Source: a candidate division TA06 bacterium | GTDB lineage: Bacteria > Hydrothermota > DG-26 > E44-bin18 | DNA: 41,980 nt | NCBI GenBank assembly: GCA_004376575.1 | Contig: SOJN01000108.1 | Span: 1 to 41,980 of the forward strand | Reading direction: 5' to 3' | Shown here: piece by piece, positions 22,425 through 34,624 of the stretch | How the letters are laid out: every line of letters starts with the position of its first letter | Numbering within the stretch: position 1 is the first letter of the stretch | Program-made: the position numbers and the translations under genes | Notes under the pieces: generated by a model | What the model saw: only the letters and a program-made list of their open reading frames with translations | Told to the model about the DNA's origin: nothing | Databases searched by the model: none

Positions 22425-24467
22425 TTACCGTACCAAAACCAGTTTTCTTGCCAGGTTGTGGTTGCCGGCAGTGAGTCTGTAGATGTAGATTCCCGAAGGA
22501 ACTTCTTTTCCAGATTGGTCGCGACCGTCCCAGTTAACGCTGTGCCTGCCAGCACTGACATGATCGTCCAGAAGTGTGCTGACCATTCTTCCGGCTACAT
22601 CATATATTGACACAGTTGCGTGCGTAGGCTCAGGAACATTGAACGAAATCGCTGTTTGGCCCCTAGCAGGATTCGGCCAGTTCTGCCACAACAAATACAT
22701 CTTTGACTCTGAAGACAACCGCTCCTTCAGCCTCTCTTCCACGCCCACACTGCCAATGCCGAACCAGGCCAAAATCCTGGCTACCAGCACGTCCTGCGAG
22801 GTCGTATCTACTGTTCCATCGAGATTCACCAGGTCATTGAAAGGCCAGTATAGAAAGACTATCTTGTGGCCCCCTGGCAGGCTATATTTGTATCCCGACA
22901 TTTCACTGGACAGATCGTAGAATATACCACTGGCATTCAGGTCGGTCGAGTCAATCTCACAAGAGCCTGCGTAATTGTAACCGGGACCGACCCAACTGTA
23001 TGGATAGCTGATTATGGGCCAACCGGCAAAAGCACCACTTATGGGGTCTCCGGGCACCCCGTAATACGTTGAGATTGTATCCACTGCATAGTCATCCACC
23101 CCGCCCATCAGGTGGAGATAATCGTGACAGAACTCACCGGGCTGTGTAGCATAACTGCCCCAACTGTACCCGAAACCGCCGGCTGGCAAATCCTGTGAGC
23201 TGACCCACAAATACCCTCCATCGTTCAGAAACTCGGCAACGCGCAGCGTATCAGCCACAAAACTGTAATCGCCTGAGCCATCCCAGGTGTTCCACAATAT
23301 TGCCTTATATCCGAAATGAATAACAGAGGAGTCAGGAAGGCCGTACTGGTCAGCTTCCCAGAAATCATACACTGAATCTGGAACAACAGCATCTACAGGA
23401 TCGTGGCCATTGAAACCGTAATAATCGTCGTTTACGAAGAGGAGTTCGGCTGTGGACCGGCCCACGCGTATCACATAAGTCCAGGGAGCGGTCACACTCT
23501 CTGCGCCCTGAAGGTCAACAGCACTGATGGAATACTCTACGGTATCATTTGCTGTCGCTGACGGCAGAAATCCTGCCCAAGTGCCATCTTCGATTGTGCC
23601 GCTAACAAGGAACATGGAGAGGGTGTCTTCGGGGCCACCGTTAACGCCATACAGTATTCTGGCCTCATCTACCCCGACCGACTCAGCAGGGACTCCGATA
23701 TCTGTGATATGGGCGGTCACATATCTCGCATTCAGAGAATATGTATCAGGAAGTTTCGTATGAGATTCAATTGTTGGGTAGGCATTCTCATAAATGCTCA
23801 CGAGAGCTCTGATGTAGACGTGATGCCAGCTTGAATACCAACCTCGCGGCCCCCCACCCACAGGTCTTTCCATGAGAGTATGGTAGGGCGGATCAATACC
23901 TGCATCAATGATTGGTAGAGGAGCTCCATCACTCAACAGTACATAGCCGCCCACAAATATGTCCGTGCCCACGTCGGGTGGTGAGCCCATTTCAAGGACC
24001 TGCCAATTGTGACCGTCATTGTACAGGCCCACAGAGTCCTCGAAGAGCACATCAATGGGTCTCGGACCTGGGTTGGATCCACCATGGTACTCCTCGTAAT
24101 CATTGAGAAAGTCGATTGTGTCCGGAGCATCTGCCGCAAACATATCGAAGTCACCGGCGGTGTGCATTAAGAAGTGAACCTCCAGCAAAGTACACCTTGC
24201 CGGAGACTCAAACCAAACCAGCATGGTGTCTCCTAAATGCAACCCTCCCAGATAATTGGCCTCGGCACCGGTGTCGTAGTAAATCCAGTAGTCAGCGCCG
24301 AGTGTATTGGGGAAATGGGATTCACCGCCTTTAATCGGGATAGCATCGCTCGGGCCTGCCAAGGGCTTTGGGGACAGGAAAACCTTGTTAGATGCTCCCA
24401 AGGTGATCCCGGCCGCCAGGATTGCTGCAAGACTGAGTGATAGCACTATGAACAGCCTTTTGCTCAT
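22425..24467 (-). CDS. Large secreted protein with C-terminal sorting module
   Basis: The 680-residue product has a signal peptide (KRLFIVLSLSLAAILAAG). The first 330 residues look like beta-rich modules, one resembling an Ig-like domain (VEYSISAVDLQGAESV). Residues about 345-600 have the pattern of a class-I glutamine-amidotransferase-like fold (AELLFVNDDYY, YKAILWNTWDG, FLNDGGYLWVSSQDL), though no catalytic triad was recognised. The last 85 residues are the sorting module (WPNPARG, YDVAGRMVSTLL, SGIYIYRLTAG). A GGAGGG site precedes the ATG. The gene lies 56 bases after the 951-residue protein gene and is likely its operon partner. Confidence 0.8.
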   Translation of the reverse strand: MSKRLFIVLSLSLAAILAAGITLGASNKVFLSPKPLAGPSDAIPIKGGESHFPNTLGADYWIYYDTGAEANYLGGLHLGDTMLVWFESPARCTLLEVHFLMHTAGDFDMFAADAPDTIDFLNDYEEYHGGSNPGPRPIDVLFEDSVGLYNDGHNWQVLEMGSPPDVGTDIFVGGYVLLSDGAPLPIIDAGIDPPYHTLMERPVGGGPRGWYSSWHHVYIRALVSIYENAYPTIESHTKLPDTYSLNARYVTAHITDIGVPAESVGVDEARILYGVNGGPEDTLSMFLVSGTIEDGTWAGFLPSATANDTVEYSISAVDLQGAESVTAPWTYVIRVGRSTAELLFVNDDYYGFNGHDPVDAVVPDSVYDFWEADQYGLPDSSVIHFGYKAILWNTWDGSGDYSFVADTLRVAEFLNDGGYLWVSSQDLPAGGFGYSWGSYATQPGEFCHDYLHLMGGVDDYAVDTISTYYGVPGDPISGAFAGWPIISYPYSWVGPGYNYAGSCEIDSTDLNASGIFYDLSSEMSGYKYSLPGGHKIVFLYWPFNDLVNLDGTVDTTSQDVLVARILAWFGIGSVGVEERLKERLSSESKMYLLWQNWPNPARGQTAISFNVPEPTHATVSIYDVAGRMVSTLLDDHVSAGRHSVNWDGRDQSGKEVPSGIYIYRLTAGNHNLARKLVLVR

Positions 24468-24523
24468 CTTTTCCCTCCTGTTGTTGATCTTGAATCCAAA
24501 AGTAAAGTCATTGCAGGATATGT

Positions 24524-27379
24524 TTACTTCATCAGCACCATCTTCCTTGTAGCGACCTGCCCTCCGCTGCTCAGCCTGTAGAAGTAGATGCCACTCGATA
24601 CTGACTGACCTTTCTCATCTCTTCCATCCCAGGTCAGAGTGTAGTAGCCCGGCTTCTGTTTTCTATCAACAACGGTACTCACCAATCTACCGGCGACGTC
24701 ATAAACCTTGAGGCTGACCTTTGTTTCAGCCGAAACTACGGAGTAGCGGATGGTCGTGGCAGCAGAGAAAGGATTAGGATGATTTTGGGAAAGATGGAAG
24801 ATAGACAGACGTGGTGCATTTGAATGCTCGCTAATTCCAGTGGTGATGAACTGGTATATGTTACCCCGACAAGGAGGACAGTCTCCACTCTCATACACTG
24901 TCCATACCTCTCCAGGCTCAGGCCTGACCGACCAGTTCATAGGGAAGCCGTTATTTGTATAATACCTCACCCCGCACACATAAATCATGGTCCGAGGAAT
25001 CCCCATGTCTGCTGTCATGTATCCCTCATACACAAGAGGAGGCACCAGAGAGCGGGGGCCAAACGACCAGGAATCCCCCCACAGGCTATCGTAGGATACT
25101 CCCGAATCATTCCCCATATCATGGAACTGAGCTGTCAGAGTATCCGGGCTTCCGTTGTAGTATTCCCATCTTATCTCAAAAGACGTCGCCCCGTGGAAGG
25201 CCCATATCTTTTCAGGGACTATCCCCTCAACTGAGAGATTACCCTCGGGATAAGGAACGCCGGGATCAACGGTGACCGTGATGCTGTCAGCAGTGAAGCT
25301 CGCGGAATTGATAACGGCATCAATCTCGAGGCAGACCCCATCAAAGTAAGGGGAGTACCTCACCACTGGAGTCGAATCAAGGGGAACCGGTAATGGGTAG
25401 TCATCGAGAAGCTGACTACTGGTTGTAAGGTTCCAGACATCGTATGTGTAAATTGCACTACCAGGATCTGTTGAGTCGGGATAGATGGTCCCGAACCGAA
25501 CTTCATAGAGATGTCCAGTAACATCCTCAGGACGAACCACTCTTGGCGTTATGGTAATGGTATTACAGGAGCCAGCAGTGTGATCGACCTGCCCACCTGG
25601 TGAATGTGAGTTGTTGACTGTGAAAGACCCTGCTGAAATGTCGATATCTGTCAATGTCATGTCAGAGGCAATAACCTTCACCAGACAACTGTTCAAACCG
25701 TTTGGAAATCTTGAAGTATCCCATTCATAGACACTGTCATTCGGTTCACCGGAAGCGATTTCCATCCAGGTAAGCCCATTATCGTTACTGCAGTGAAGGT
25801 CGATGTATAAAGTGTCACCATCAGGATCTCTCGCCCACCAGGTGATCTGCTGTACTCCATTCCACACCTCGCCACCATTTGGAGATGTCAAACCAACATA
25901 TGGAGGGCCATTGCCCGGGTTGTCTATCAGGAACTCGCCGTTCGACCAGTCGTATCCACATCCCACTTCATTGCAAGCAGCGACCTGCAAGAAGTAGAAA
26001 CCATCTGGCACAGTGCTTGTGTTCCAGGTGTAACTGCTGTCATCGACCTCCCCAACAGCAATAGTGTCCAGGGAGAGCCCGCCATCCGGGCTCACTACAA
26101 TGTCAATGACAAGAGGATTGCCTGAGGAGCGAGATGTGCACCATTGAACATCATGAACACCCGACCAGACCTCTCCCCCGTTTGGAGAGATGACCTTCAC
26201 CCCGTGGAGGTTCAGGCCGTTGTCCCAGATGATCTTGGCACGATCCGCTTCATTTTGCAGATACCAGAGCCCTCCTGTATTCCCGTTGGAGTACATGACA
26301 GCCACTGCAAAGGTGTCCACCTCACCGGGCTCGAGGACAAACGGACCAGCAGAGACGACCATTCTCTCATCTTCAGGCTCAGTGTCAATGCTGTCTGAGA
26401 ACGGCCCATAGACATAGTTGAAGTCGTAGCCGGCCATAACAAGAAATCTCTGGATGTCATTGTTTGCATCAACATTCCTGTTGAATTCCTTGAACGCAGT
26501 AAGAACCAGATGTTCACCGGGGTAGATTATTGTATCCGGGTTGGCCGGGTCCTGACCTACATACACGGTGTCGGAAGCCTTGGGTCCCCCAAGGAACACG
26601 TGGGCAACATAATAAGGAGGTGGAGCGTCCCAGCCCACCTCCTGAACAGGTGTAAATGTGTAACCCAGGCTCCGTCTCCGGTCAAGGCCCACCAGGTCAT
26701 TGTCTGCATCTCCCACATCCAGGTCAGAACCAATCCCCACATACATGTTTGTGATAGGAAAAGTGGTGTCGTTCTTGAGGGTATACACAAAGAAGATCAT
26801 ATCCGCTCGGAGAGACTCACGCCAGGCGACACTGTGCCTGGTCACAGTTATGGGGAGAGGTTCTTCTCCGGGTCCCTGTACACTAGGGTCGTGGCCGTTG
26901 AATTCGGCCCAAGTGTCCTCATCTCCCATGATTATGGGTTCACCCAGTGAATCCCTATCCGGCCAGTTTGCAAGGTCGTCAGGATCCCAACTCAAGTAGA
27001 CCTTGTCCTCTGGTCGATTCGGATCATAATGAGGCCCTGGCATAAACTCCTGGCCTGAACCAACGGTGTTGTAGCCATTGATTACAATGGTGTCGCCGTC
27101 AAGAATTGCAGCAACCCATATGCCGGCGCCGAAAGTGTACGGGTTACCGGACCCCTTCGGCCAGTCATCACCTGCACTGCCCGCCATGTTCTGACCGAAT
27201 TGACCGAAGTTGGTCAGGGGAATTGATATTCTGTTGGTCTCCTGATATTGGAGGTCGTAAATCAGGATTTGTCTGCCTGGATTCACCCTGCCGGCACGAG
27301 CCGAAGATGACGCCGGAGACACGCAGATGGCAAAGACCATGGCTGCGCCAAGTATCAATCTGACCCATTTGGCCTTCAT
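24524..27379 (-). CDS. Very large secreted multidomain protein with C-terminal sorting module
   Basis: The 951-residue product starts with a signal peptide (LILGAAMVFAICVSPASS). Residues 30-390 are a beta-rich domain rich in Asp, Gly and Trp with no family I can name. Two domains of the 'SPNGGEVW.G...I.W' type follow (about 400-590, the Kre9/KNH-like Ig fold found in many extracellular bacterial proteins). A further beta region precedes the sorting module (NHPNPF, YDVAGRLVSTVV, SGIYFYRLSSG). AAGGAGG stands seven bases before the ATG. Probably surface-displayed or secreted, perhaps binding polymers or cells; enzyme activity is not evident. Confidence 0.8.
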   Translation of the reverse strand: MKAKWVRLILGAAMVFAICVSPASSSARAGRVNPGRQILIYDLQYQETNRISIPLTNFGQFGQNMAGSAGDDWPKGSGNPYTFGAGIWVAAILDGDTIVINGYNTVGSGQEFMPGPHYDPNRPEDKVYLSWDPDDLANWPDRDSLGEPIIMGDEDTWAEFNGHDPSVQGPGEEPLPITVTRHSVAWRESLRADMIFFVYTLKNDTTFPITNMYVGIGSDLDVGDADNDLVGLDRRRSLGYTFTPVQEVGWDAPPPYYVAHVFLGGPKASDTVYVGQDPANPDTIIYPGEHLVLTAFKEFNRNVDANNDIQRFLVMAGYDFNYVYGPFSDSIDTEPEDERMVVSAGPFVLEPGEVDTFAVAVMYSNGNTGGLWYLQNEADRAKIIWDNGLNLHGVKVISPNGGEVWSGVHDVQWCTSRSSGNPLVIDIVVSPDGGLSLDTIAVGEVDDSSYTWNTSTVPDGFYFLQVAACNEVGCGYDWSNGEFLIDNPGNGPPYVGLTSPNGGEVWNGVQQITWWARDPDGDTLYIDLHCSNDNGLTWMEIASGEPNDSVYEWDTSRFPNGLNSCLVKVIASDMTLTDIDISAGSFTVNNSHSPGGQVDHTAGSCNTITITPRVVRPEDVTGHLYEVRFGTIYPDSTDPGSAIYTYDVWNLTTSSQLLDDYPLPVPLDSTPVVRYSPYFDGVCLEIDAVINSASFTADSITVTVDPGVPYPEGNLSVEGIVPEKIWAFHGATSFEIRWEYYNGSPDTLTAQFHDMGNDSGVSYDSLWGDSWSFGPRSLVPPLVYEGYMTADMGIPRTMIYVCGVRYYTNNGFPMNWSVRPEPGEVWTVYESGDCPPCRGNIYQFITTGISEHSNAPRLSIFHLSQNHPNPFSAATTIRYSVVSAETKVSLKVYDVAGRLVSTVVDRKQKPGYYTLTWDGRDEKGQSVSSGIYFYRLSSGGQVATRKMVLMK

Positions 27380-27663
27380 CAGATTCCTCCTTTTTTGTCA
27401 TATACCCCATGTCAGAACACAGCAGTATCGGGGACCTTCTAGAAATGTCTTAGCTATGCGATTTCAGGTATCGGAAGAAGTCATCGTTCGCCCGTCTGCG
27501 CCGTTTTTGGACCTTTATCATAGGGATGAAGATAGGGTACTGTCAAGGGCAAAATGGGTATTTCTTGCACCCATCCCCCGGACCACACACACGAAATTGG
27601 CAAACTCCCCACGCCTCGGCAATTCACAGTTTGCAGTTTGTCTTCAAGCAGTCAATTCTTGGG
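27380..27663. other. Divergent intergenic region
   Basis: About 280 bases lie between the minus-strand secreted-protein gene and the promoter at 27664. No gene or repeat is recognised. The minus-strand promoter was not identified with confidence. Confidence 0.45.
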
Positions 27664-27692
27664 TTGACAGGGGTGCGGATAAAAGCAATAAT
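27664..27692 (+). promoter_or_regulatory. Strong sigma70-type promoter
   Basis: TTGACA and AATAAT are separated by exactly 17 bases. The transcript would start near 27699 and carry an untranslated leader of about 195 bases before the ATG at 27895. Confidence 0.6.
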
Positions 27693-27894
27693 TCAAGCGC
27701 AAGGTTACTACACAAGCTTTTGCGAGAATCAATTCAGCCTCCTGGCGCAAGGAGGTGGTGAATCGGGCTGAAACTCCCTATAATTAACGAGATGAATCCG
27801 AGTAGCGTTTGCGTTTTTCTCCTGGTTTGGGTTGGAAGAAGAAGCAAAAAAGCAATCCGTCCTCTCTGAAGAGGCGGACATTGCGAGGTGTGAA

Positions 27895-29154
27895 ATGAGA
27901 AAGCCAGTTCTCTTTTTGCTGCTGACAGTGGCAAGCATTGCGGTGATAGGTTTTCTCGCGACGCTTGACTCTGCCATCGCATCCGAGGATGACACCGCCA
28001 GCAGGAGGGCATATCTCGAGAAGGCATTTGAGACCGCTAATGTTTTCCCGGGCGCAACGGTGGAAGATTTCCTTTACCCGGAGCCAGGAGAGGAAAAGCC
28101 TCTCTTTGCCCCCCAATATGAGCCATGGGTTGAGGTCTTCAGGTTCCCCATTATTCAAAGCCTCTACGCCGTGGGCGTGGCTTACAACAAAAACGCCGAT
28201 GAAGACCTGCGCTACATAGTGTCGACCGGGATTGACCCGCGACCCATGTTCCGGTTCTACGACAAAGATGGAGAACAAACCCGCACCTGCGACCAGCAGA
28301 ACTCCGCTGGCTGGGGGTTGAGGGACCTGGCGTACGACGAGAGCAGAGACGAGTTCCACGGCGGGGGACATCAAGTTTATAGGCGCCAGATATTCCTGGA
28401 CAACTGCCGTGACAAGTGCGATGTCAATCTCCCCCAGCTACCCAATCACTACGGAACTGCCCATCATGAAGTCGACGGCGGTCCCGACACTGTGTGGTCC
28501 CACTACTGGGCAACCGACTTCGTTGGCTACGCTGTCAGTCGCCCATCCTGCACATTCGAACACCTGGGCACTCTAATGAGCAACATGGATCGCGGTGTTA
28601 GGTATGGAATCGCCATTGATCAGTCAGGAACTACCGGGGAGCCCTGGGTTCTCTGGATCTCGTATCAGACTGGGCCGGGAGGGAACCGTCTGGAAGCCAG
28701 GAGAAGGAATGGCACGGTGGCAGGTTACCAGTCTCTCCCCGGAATCGCCGGCGGAATCGATTTCACCGATGATTGGGAGGGAACGGGGAAGCCAGCCATC
28801 CTATACCTGGACCAGGGCAATCCTGACCATGTTGTTGTCCTCCAGCCCCCCGAGACCGGGGTTGCCGATGTGCATAAGGACGAGAGACCTGTCGCCTTTC
28901 TGCTTTCTCAGAACAGACCGAATCCTTTTGCGCAAACCACCACTATATCCTTCAATCTCCCTGTGTCAGGTCACGCAACGCTAAGCATCTACGACATATG
29001 CGGACGGCTCATCACGACTCTTCTCGATGAAGAAATAGAGGTAGGCCCGAGTTCCGCCACTTGGGATGGCGAAAGTGACGCTTCAGGAATTTACTTCTAC
29101 AGACTCGGCTGGAGCGGACACTCCCTGACCAGGAAGATGCTTGTAGTAAGATAG
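27895..29154 (+). CDS. Secreted protein with C-terminal sorting module, body unrecognised
   Basis: The product has 419 residues. A signal peptide (MRKPVLFLLLTVASIAVIG, cut near AIA) is followed by about 310 residues with no family I recognise. They contain two Cys-rich spots (RTCDQQN, DNCRDKCDVN) and conserved-looking Trp residues; this could be a beta-propeller-like fold. The last 85 residues are the sorting module (NRPNPF, YDICGRLITTLL, SGIYFYRLGWSG). The ATG at 27895 has GAGGTG upstream and begins the signal peptide directly, so the TTG at 27832 is not used. The gene is driven by the promoter at 27664. Confidence 0.75.
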   Translation: MRKPVLFLLLTVASIAVIGFLATLDSAIASEDDTASRRAYLEKAFETANVFPGATVEDFLYPEPGEEKPLFAPQYEPWVEVFRFPIIQSLYAVGVAYNKNADEDLRYIVSTGIDPRPMFRFYDKDGEQTRTCDQQNSAGWGLRDLAYDESRDEFHGGGHQVYRRQIFLDNCRDKCDVNLPQLPNHYGTAHHEVDGGPDTVWSHYWATDFVGYAVSRPSCTFEHLGTLMSNMDRGVRYGIAIDQSGTTGEPWVLWISYQTGPGGNRLEARRRNGTVAGYQSLPGIAGGIDFTDDWEGTGKPAILYLDQGNPDHVVVLQPPETGVADVHKDERPVAFLLSQNRPNPFAQTTTISFNLPVSGHATLSIYDICGRLITTLLDEEIEVGPSSATWDGESDASGIYFYRLGWSGHSLTRKMLVVR

Positions 29155-29158
29155 TACA

Positions 29159-29187
29159 GATTCAAAGAATCTGCCTCAAGAGAGGCA
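29159..29187. terminator. Double hairpin after the secreted-protein gene
   Basis: Two perfect stems stand side by side, GATTC-AAA-GAATC and TGCCTC-AAGA-GAGGCA, immediately after the stop codon. No T-run follows, so the call as a terminator is tentative. Confidence 0.4.
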
Positions 29188-29225
29188 TGTCAGTAGCACG
29201 CCTCTCCCCACTCACGACCATAACC

Positions 29226-29324
29226 TTCGAAATTCCCATCACTCGCTCCCCGCCCTCGAAATTCCCCTCAACCCTTCCCCCAACCCCCGAAAACAGACCC
29301 AAACCTCCATGCACCTTCGAAATC
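29226..29324 (+). repeat. 31-bp phased array, site 3
   Basis: Cores near CGAAATTCCC begin at 29228, 29257, 29288 (degenerate, CGAAAACAG) and 29318, steps of 29, 31 and 30 bases. The spacers are C-rich and T-rich. The array stands between the secreted-protein gene and the V-ATPase operon. Confidence 0.55.
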
Positions 29325-29339
29325 ACGTAATTCCCAGAG

Positions 29340-29758
29340 ACCAAAAGTTTATAAGTTTGGCTCTTCTCCAATTTAGTTGGCGGTAGTGCTTGGCAATGGG
29401 GTGCTATGTTTTTGTTTGCCATTGGGATTGGTCTACCGCACTCTTTTCTGCATCTGTTCTGATGTTGCGTCTGACTTTTCTCTTCCTCCATGTGATACCT
29501 GCGCCGTTTTCCTGGAAATGGGCGCTAACCTAGCGCGCCGCAAGCGGCGCTACTCCATACATTCAGGAGTAGCCGCCTGTCCTTCGCGTAGCCGGAGGGA
29601 GCTTGCCTGCCCTGTCCGACGGGGCTCGGCGCCACAAGCAAGGGTTCTCCGTATGTTCCCCAACTCCTCCCTGTCATCAACTTTTTCGGAGAAGAGCCAT
29701 AAGTTTATGCCTGTCCTCATACGGGGTTTCTGACTTTGTGAAAAGACTCACAAACTGC
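29340..29758. other. Intergenic stretch with hairpins and repeat remnants
   Basis: A hairpin at 29531-29552 (TAGCGC...GCGCTA) belongs to the palindromic repeat class. A CCTTCGCGTAGCCGGAGGGA unit near 29580 resembles 9271 and 15230, and 29685-29725 repeats the AAGTTTATGCCTGTCC motif. No convincing gene is present. Confidence 0.5.
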
Positions 29759-29788
29759 TTGACATCACCGTGAGGCTTAGCATAATAT
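29759..29788 (+). promoter_or_regulatory. Promoter of the V-type ATPase operon
   Basis: TTGACA is followed after 17-18 bases by ATAATA or TAATAT. The transcript would begin near 29795, leaving a leader of about 15 bases that carries the AGGAG site for the first gene. Confidence 0.6.
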
Positions 29789-29809
29789 GCCACAAACAGG
29801 AGCAGAAAA

Positions 29810-30119
29810 ATGCCCGTACAACTGATAAAAAAGATAAAAGAAGCTGAAGCAAAAGCTGATGAGAGAATCAAACAGGCCAAAGAAGAGGGTGCGAAAATCG
29901 TCGCCGAAGCTGAAAAAAAGAGCCAGGAGACGGTGGATGTTGCGCACAAGACTGCGAAGGAGACTATAGAAAAGGCAGTCGCAGCAGCCAGGGCAGAAGG
30001 GGAAAAAGAAGCTAAGTCTCTCTGGGAAAAGGCGAAAAAAGACATACAGCAGCTTGAAAAGAAAGCAAGGAAGAACCTGGATAAGGCGGCTGAGAGGGTC
30101 GCAATGGAGATAGTGGGCC

Positions 30120-30133
<14 letters not shown>
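29810..30133 (+). CDS. V-type ATPase subunit G/H (peripheral stalk)
   Basis: The 107-residue product is almost entirely a charged coiled coil (Lys, Glu, Ala repeats such as KIKEAEAKADERIKQAKEEG), the form of the AhaH/NtpF-type peripheral-stalk subunit, which pairs with subunit E to hold the stator. It lies first in the operon, with an AGGAG upstream. Its end overlaps the start of the subunit I gene by 14 bases. Identification rests on composition and position rather than on a catalytic motif. Confidence 0.8.
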
Positions 30134-32626
<2,493 letters not shown>

Positions 32627-32634
32627 GGTTTGAC

Positions 32635-33222
32635 ATGGCTGAAAAGGTCGTTTCGAAAATAATCAACGAGGCGGATGCGAAGGCAAAGGAACTAGTAGCC
32701 TCCGCGAGAACACAGGCTGAGAGAATTGCCAAGCAGGCCTCTCATGAGTCTGCCAGAATCGCTCAACAGGCGAAGGAAGCCTCGGCGAAAAGAGCCAGTG
32801 AGGAGAAACAGAGAGTTCTGTCTTCAGCAAATCTGGACATTCGGAAGGCTATGCTCGAGAAGAAGCAGGAACTGATGGATGAGGCCTTCCAGAAGGCAAT
32901 AACCCGGCTGAGACAGAAGAACAAGAAAGAATATGTCGACCTCATAAAGGAACTTCTTCTAAAATCAGTGGAGACAGGAACAGAGGACGTGATAGTGGGC
33001 ACTGCTGACAAGGATATCATCGACTCGAAGGTGATATCTGCGGTGAACAAGAAACTGGGGAGAAAAGGAAACCTGACCCTCTCAAAGACTTTTGGTTCAA
33101 TGGCGGGTGGCTTCATTCTAAGAAGAGGCAAGATCGATACGAACCTCTCTTTTGATGGACTGATAGAGCTGGCCAGAGAAGGTCTTGAGACCGAAGTGGC
33201 AAAGATACTTTTTGAAGAGTAG
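32635..33222 (+). CDS. ntpE: V-type ATPase subunit E (peripheral stalk)
   Basis: The 195-residue product begins with a long charged coiled coil (KIINEADAKAKELVASARTQ), which pairs with the G/H subunit, and ends in an alpha/beta domain (TEDVIVGTADKDIID, then SMAGGFILRRGKIDTNLSFD) that binds the catalytic head. This last motif is typical of subunit E. The ATG at 32635 has GAGG six bases upstream; an earlier in-frame TTG overlaps the previous stop. It lies between the rotor and subunit C genes in the usual order. Confidence 0.9.
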   Translation: MAEKVVSKIINEADAKAKELVASARTQAERIAKQASHESARIAQQAKEASAKRASEEKQRVLSSANLDIRKAMLEKKQELMDEAFQKAITRLRQKNKKEYVDLIKELLLKSVETGTEDVIVGTADKDIIDSKVISAVNKKLGRKGNLTLSKTFGSMAGGFILRRGKIDTNLSFDGLIELAREGLETEVAKILFEE

Positions 33223-33228
33223 GAGACG

Positions 33229-34254
33229 ATGTACACGAAGTATCCTGGATTCGCTGCCGAAGACGCACGATACGCTTATGCAGTCGGCCGAATAAGAGCG
33301 CTTGAAACGAAACTGCTGGATAGACAGCGGTTTGACAGGATGCTGGACGCTCAGTCTGCGGATGAGGCCTTGCATGTGCTTCAGGATACAGATTATGGAG
33401 TCCACATGGGTGAGCTCAAAGGTGCCTCAGAATATGAGAGAGTCCTTGCTGCTGAGCGGAGAGTTGCGTTCGACCTATTCGAAAAGCTTTGCCTGGATAA
33501 ACCTGCACGCTCGATGTATTTCTCCAGATTTGACTTCCACAACATAAAAGTCCTGTTGAAAGCGAGAGCGACGGAGCAGGATTTCAGCGGCCTCCTCTCA
33601 TCACAAGGTGAATTCGACCACTCAGAGATGATGGATATCTTCAGCGAGGAGAGTTTTGAGAAACTCCCCCAGCATCTGGGCGAGGCAGCTCTACAAGGAA
33701 TGGAAGCCTTCCAGTCATCAGACAGCCCCAGACTTCTGGATATCGCGGTGGACGATTTAGAGCATGAGTACAGGCTGAATCTGGCCTATCAGTTGTCAAA
33801 CGATTTTCTCATAGGCCTCCTAAGGCTCAAGGCCGACATCCATAACATCTTGACATTGTACAGGACAAAGTGGCTTGGTGAAGATTTCAGACTTTTCGAG
33901 ACTGCAACTCTCTCGGGCGGATTTTTGGAAAAAGAGAGACTGAGGCACGCCTTCCAGGAACCCTGGGAAGGAATGCCTGCCAGGTTCGCAGTCACCCCCT
34001 ACATAGAGATAATTGAGGCTGGCGGCTCAGACGTCGTCGCTAACGGCTCTTTCTCCAAGCTGGAGAAGGCCGCCGACGATTATTTGATGGGATATCTGAG
34101 GCTCACGAAGATGGTCACATTCGGCATCGAGCCTCTCTATACATACTTGCTCGTGAAAGAGAACGAGGTAAAATCGATACGTATGGTGATGGTAGGAAAA
34201 CTATATGGAATCCCCGGGCAGATGATAAGAGAGAGACTGCCCATTATGTTCTAA
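33229..34254 (+). CDS. ntpC: V-type ATPase subunit C (rotor-shaft collar)
   Basis: The 341-residue product is mostly helical, as expected for subunit C/d, which links the central stalk to the rotor ring. Family marks are YAYAVGRIRALETKLLD at the start, FDFHNIKVLLKA, LLRLKADIHNI and the C-terminal KENEVKSIRMVMVGKLYGIP. It follows subunit E by six bases with AGGAG before the ATG. Length is as usual. Confidence 0.9.
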   Translation: MYTKYPGFAAEDARYAYAVGRIRALETKLLDRQRFDRMLDAQSADEALHVLQDTDYGVHMGELKGASEYERVLAAERRVAFDLFEKLCLDKPARSMYFSRFDFHNIKVLLKARATEQDFSGLLSSQGEFDHSEMMDIFSEESFEKLPQHLGEAALQGMEAFQSSDSPRLLDIAVDDLEHEYRLNLAYQLSNDFLIGLLRLKADIHNILTLYRTKWLGEDFRLFETATLSGGFLEKERLRHAFQEPWEGMPARFAVTPYIEIIEAGGSDVVANGSFSKLEKAADDYLMGYLRLTKMVTFGIEPLYTYLLVKENEVKSIRMVMVGKLYGIPGQMIRERLPIMF

Positions 34255-34271
34255 CATAGGTAATGTAGAAG

Positions 34272-34607
34272 ATGGAACCAAGAATAGAAGGCAAGATAGC
34301 TGCAATCGGCGAGAGAGATCTGATTCTGCCTCTAAAGGCTGTGGGTGTAGACATCTTTCCCACTGGTAGTCCGCAAGAGGCAAGTTCTATCGCACGGAAA
34401 CTGGCGAAGGAGGATTATAGCATAATCATGGTCACTGAAGACCTTGCAGCTGAGATGCACGAGGTTATGATAGCGTACCAGGGTCAGCCTGTGCCGACCA
34501 TTCTACCCATACCCTCAATTGCTGGTTCAGCAGGTTTTGCCATGAGCAGATTGAGGAACGCCATAAAGAAGGCGGTAGGAACAGACATTCTAGCTGAGAA
34601 GAAATAA
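34272..34607 (+). CDS. ntpG: V-type ATPase subunit F (central stalk)
   Basis: The 111-residue product fits subunit F: a Rossmann-like N-terminus ([30 protein letters not shown]) followed by the conserved [10 protein letters not shown] and a closing helix. It binds subunit D in the central stalk and can regulate ATP hydrolysis. The ATG at 34272 has only a weak GTAGAAG upstream; the previous stop is 18 bases away, so coupled translation is likely. It is called ntpG in the E. hirae scheme and atpF in others. Confidence 0.85.
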   Translation: MEPRIEGKIAAIGERDLILPLKAVGVDIFPTGSPQEASSIARKLAKEDYSIIMVTEDLAAEMHEVMIAYQGQPVPTILPIPSIAGSAGFAMSRLRNAIKKAVGTDILAEKK

Positions 34608-34624
34608 ACAACAGGAGACTCAAT

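Noticed and set aside
29377-29733. 118-residue plus-strand frame before the V-ATPase operon
   Set aside because: It runs through hairpins and repeat remnants, has no ribosome site, and its composition is not protein-like after residue 40.
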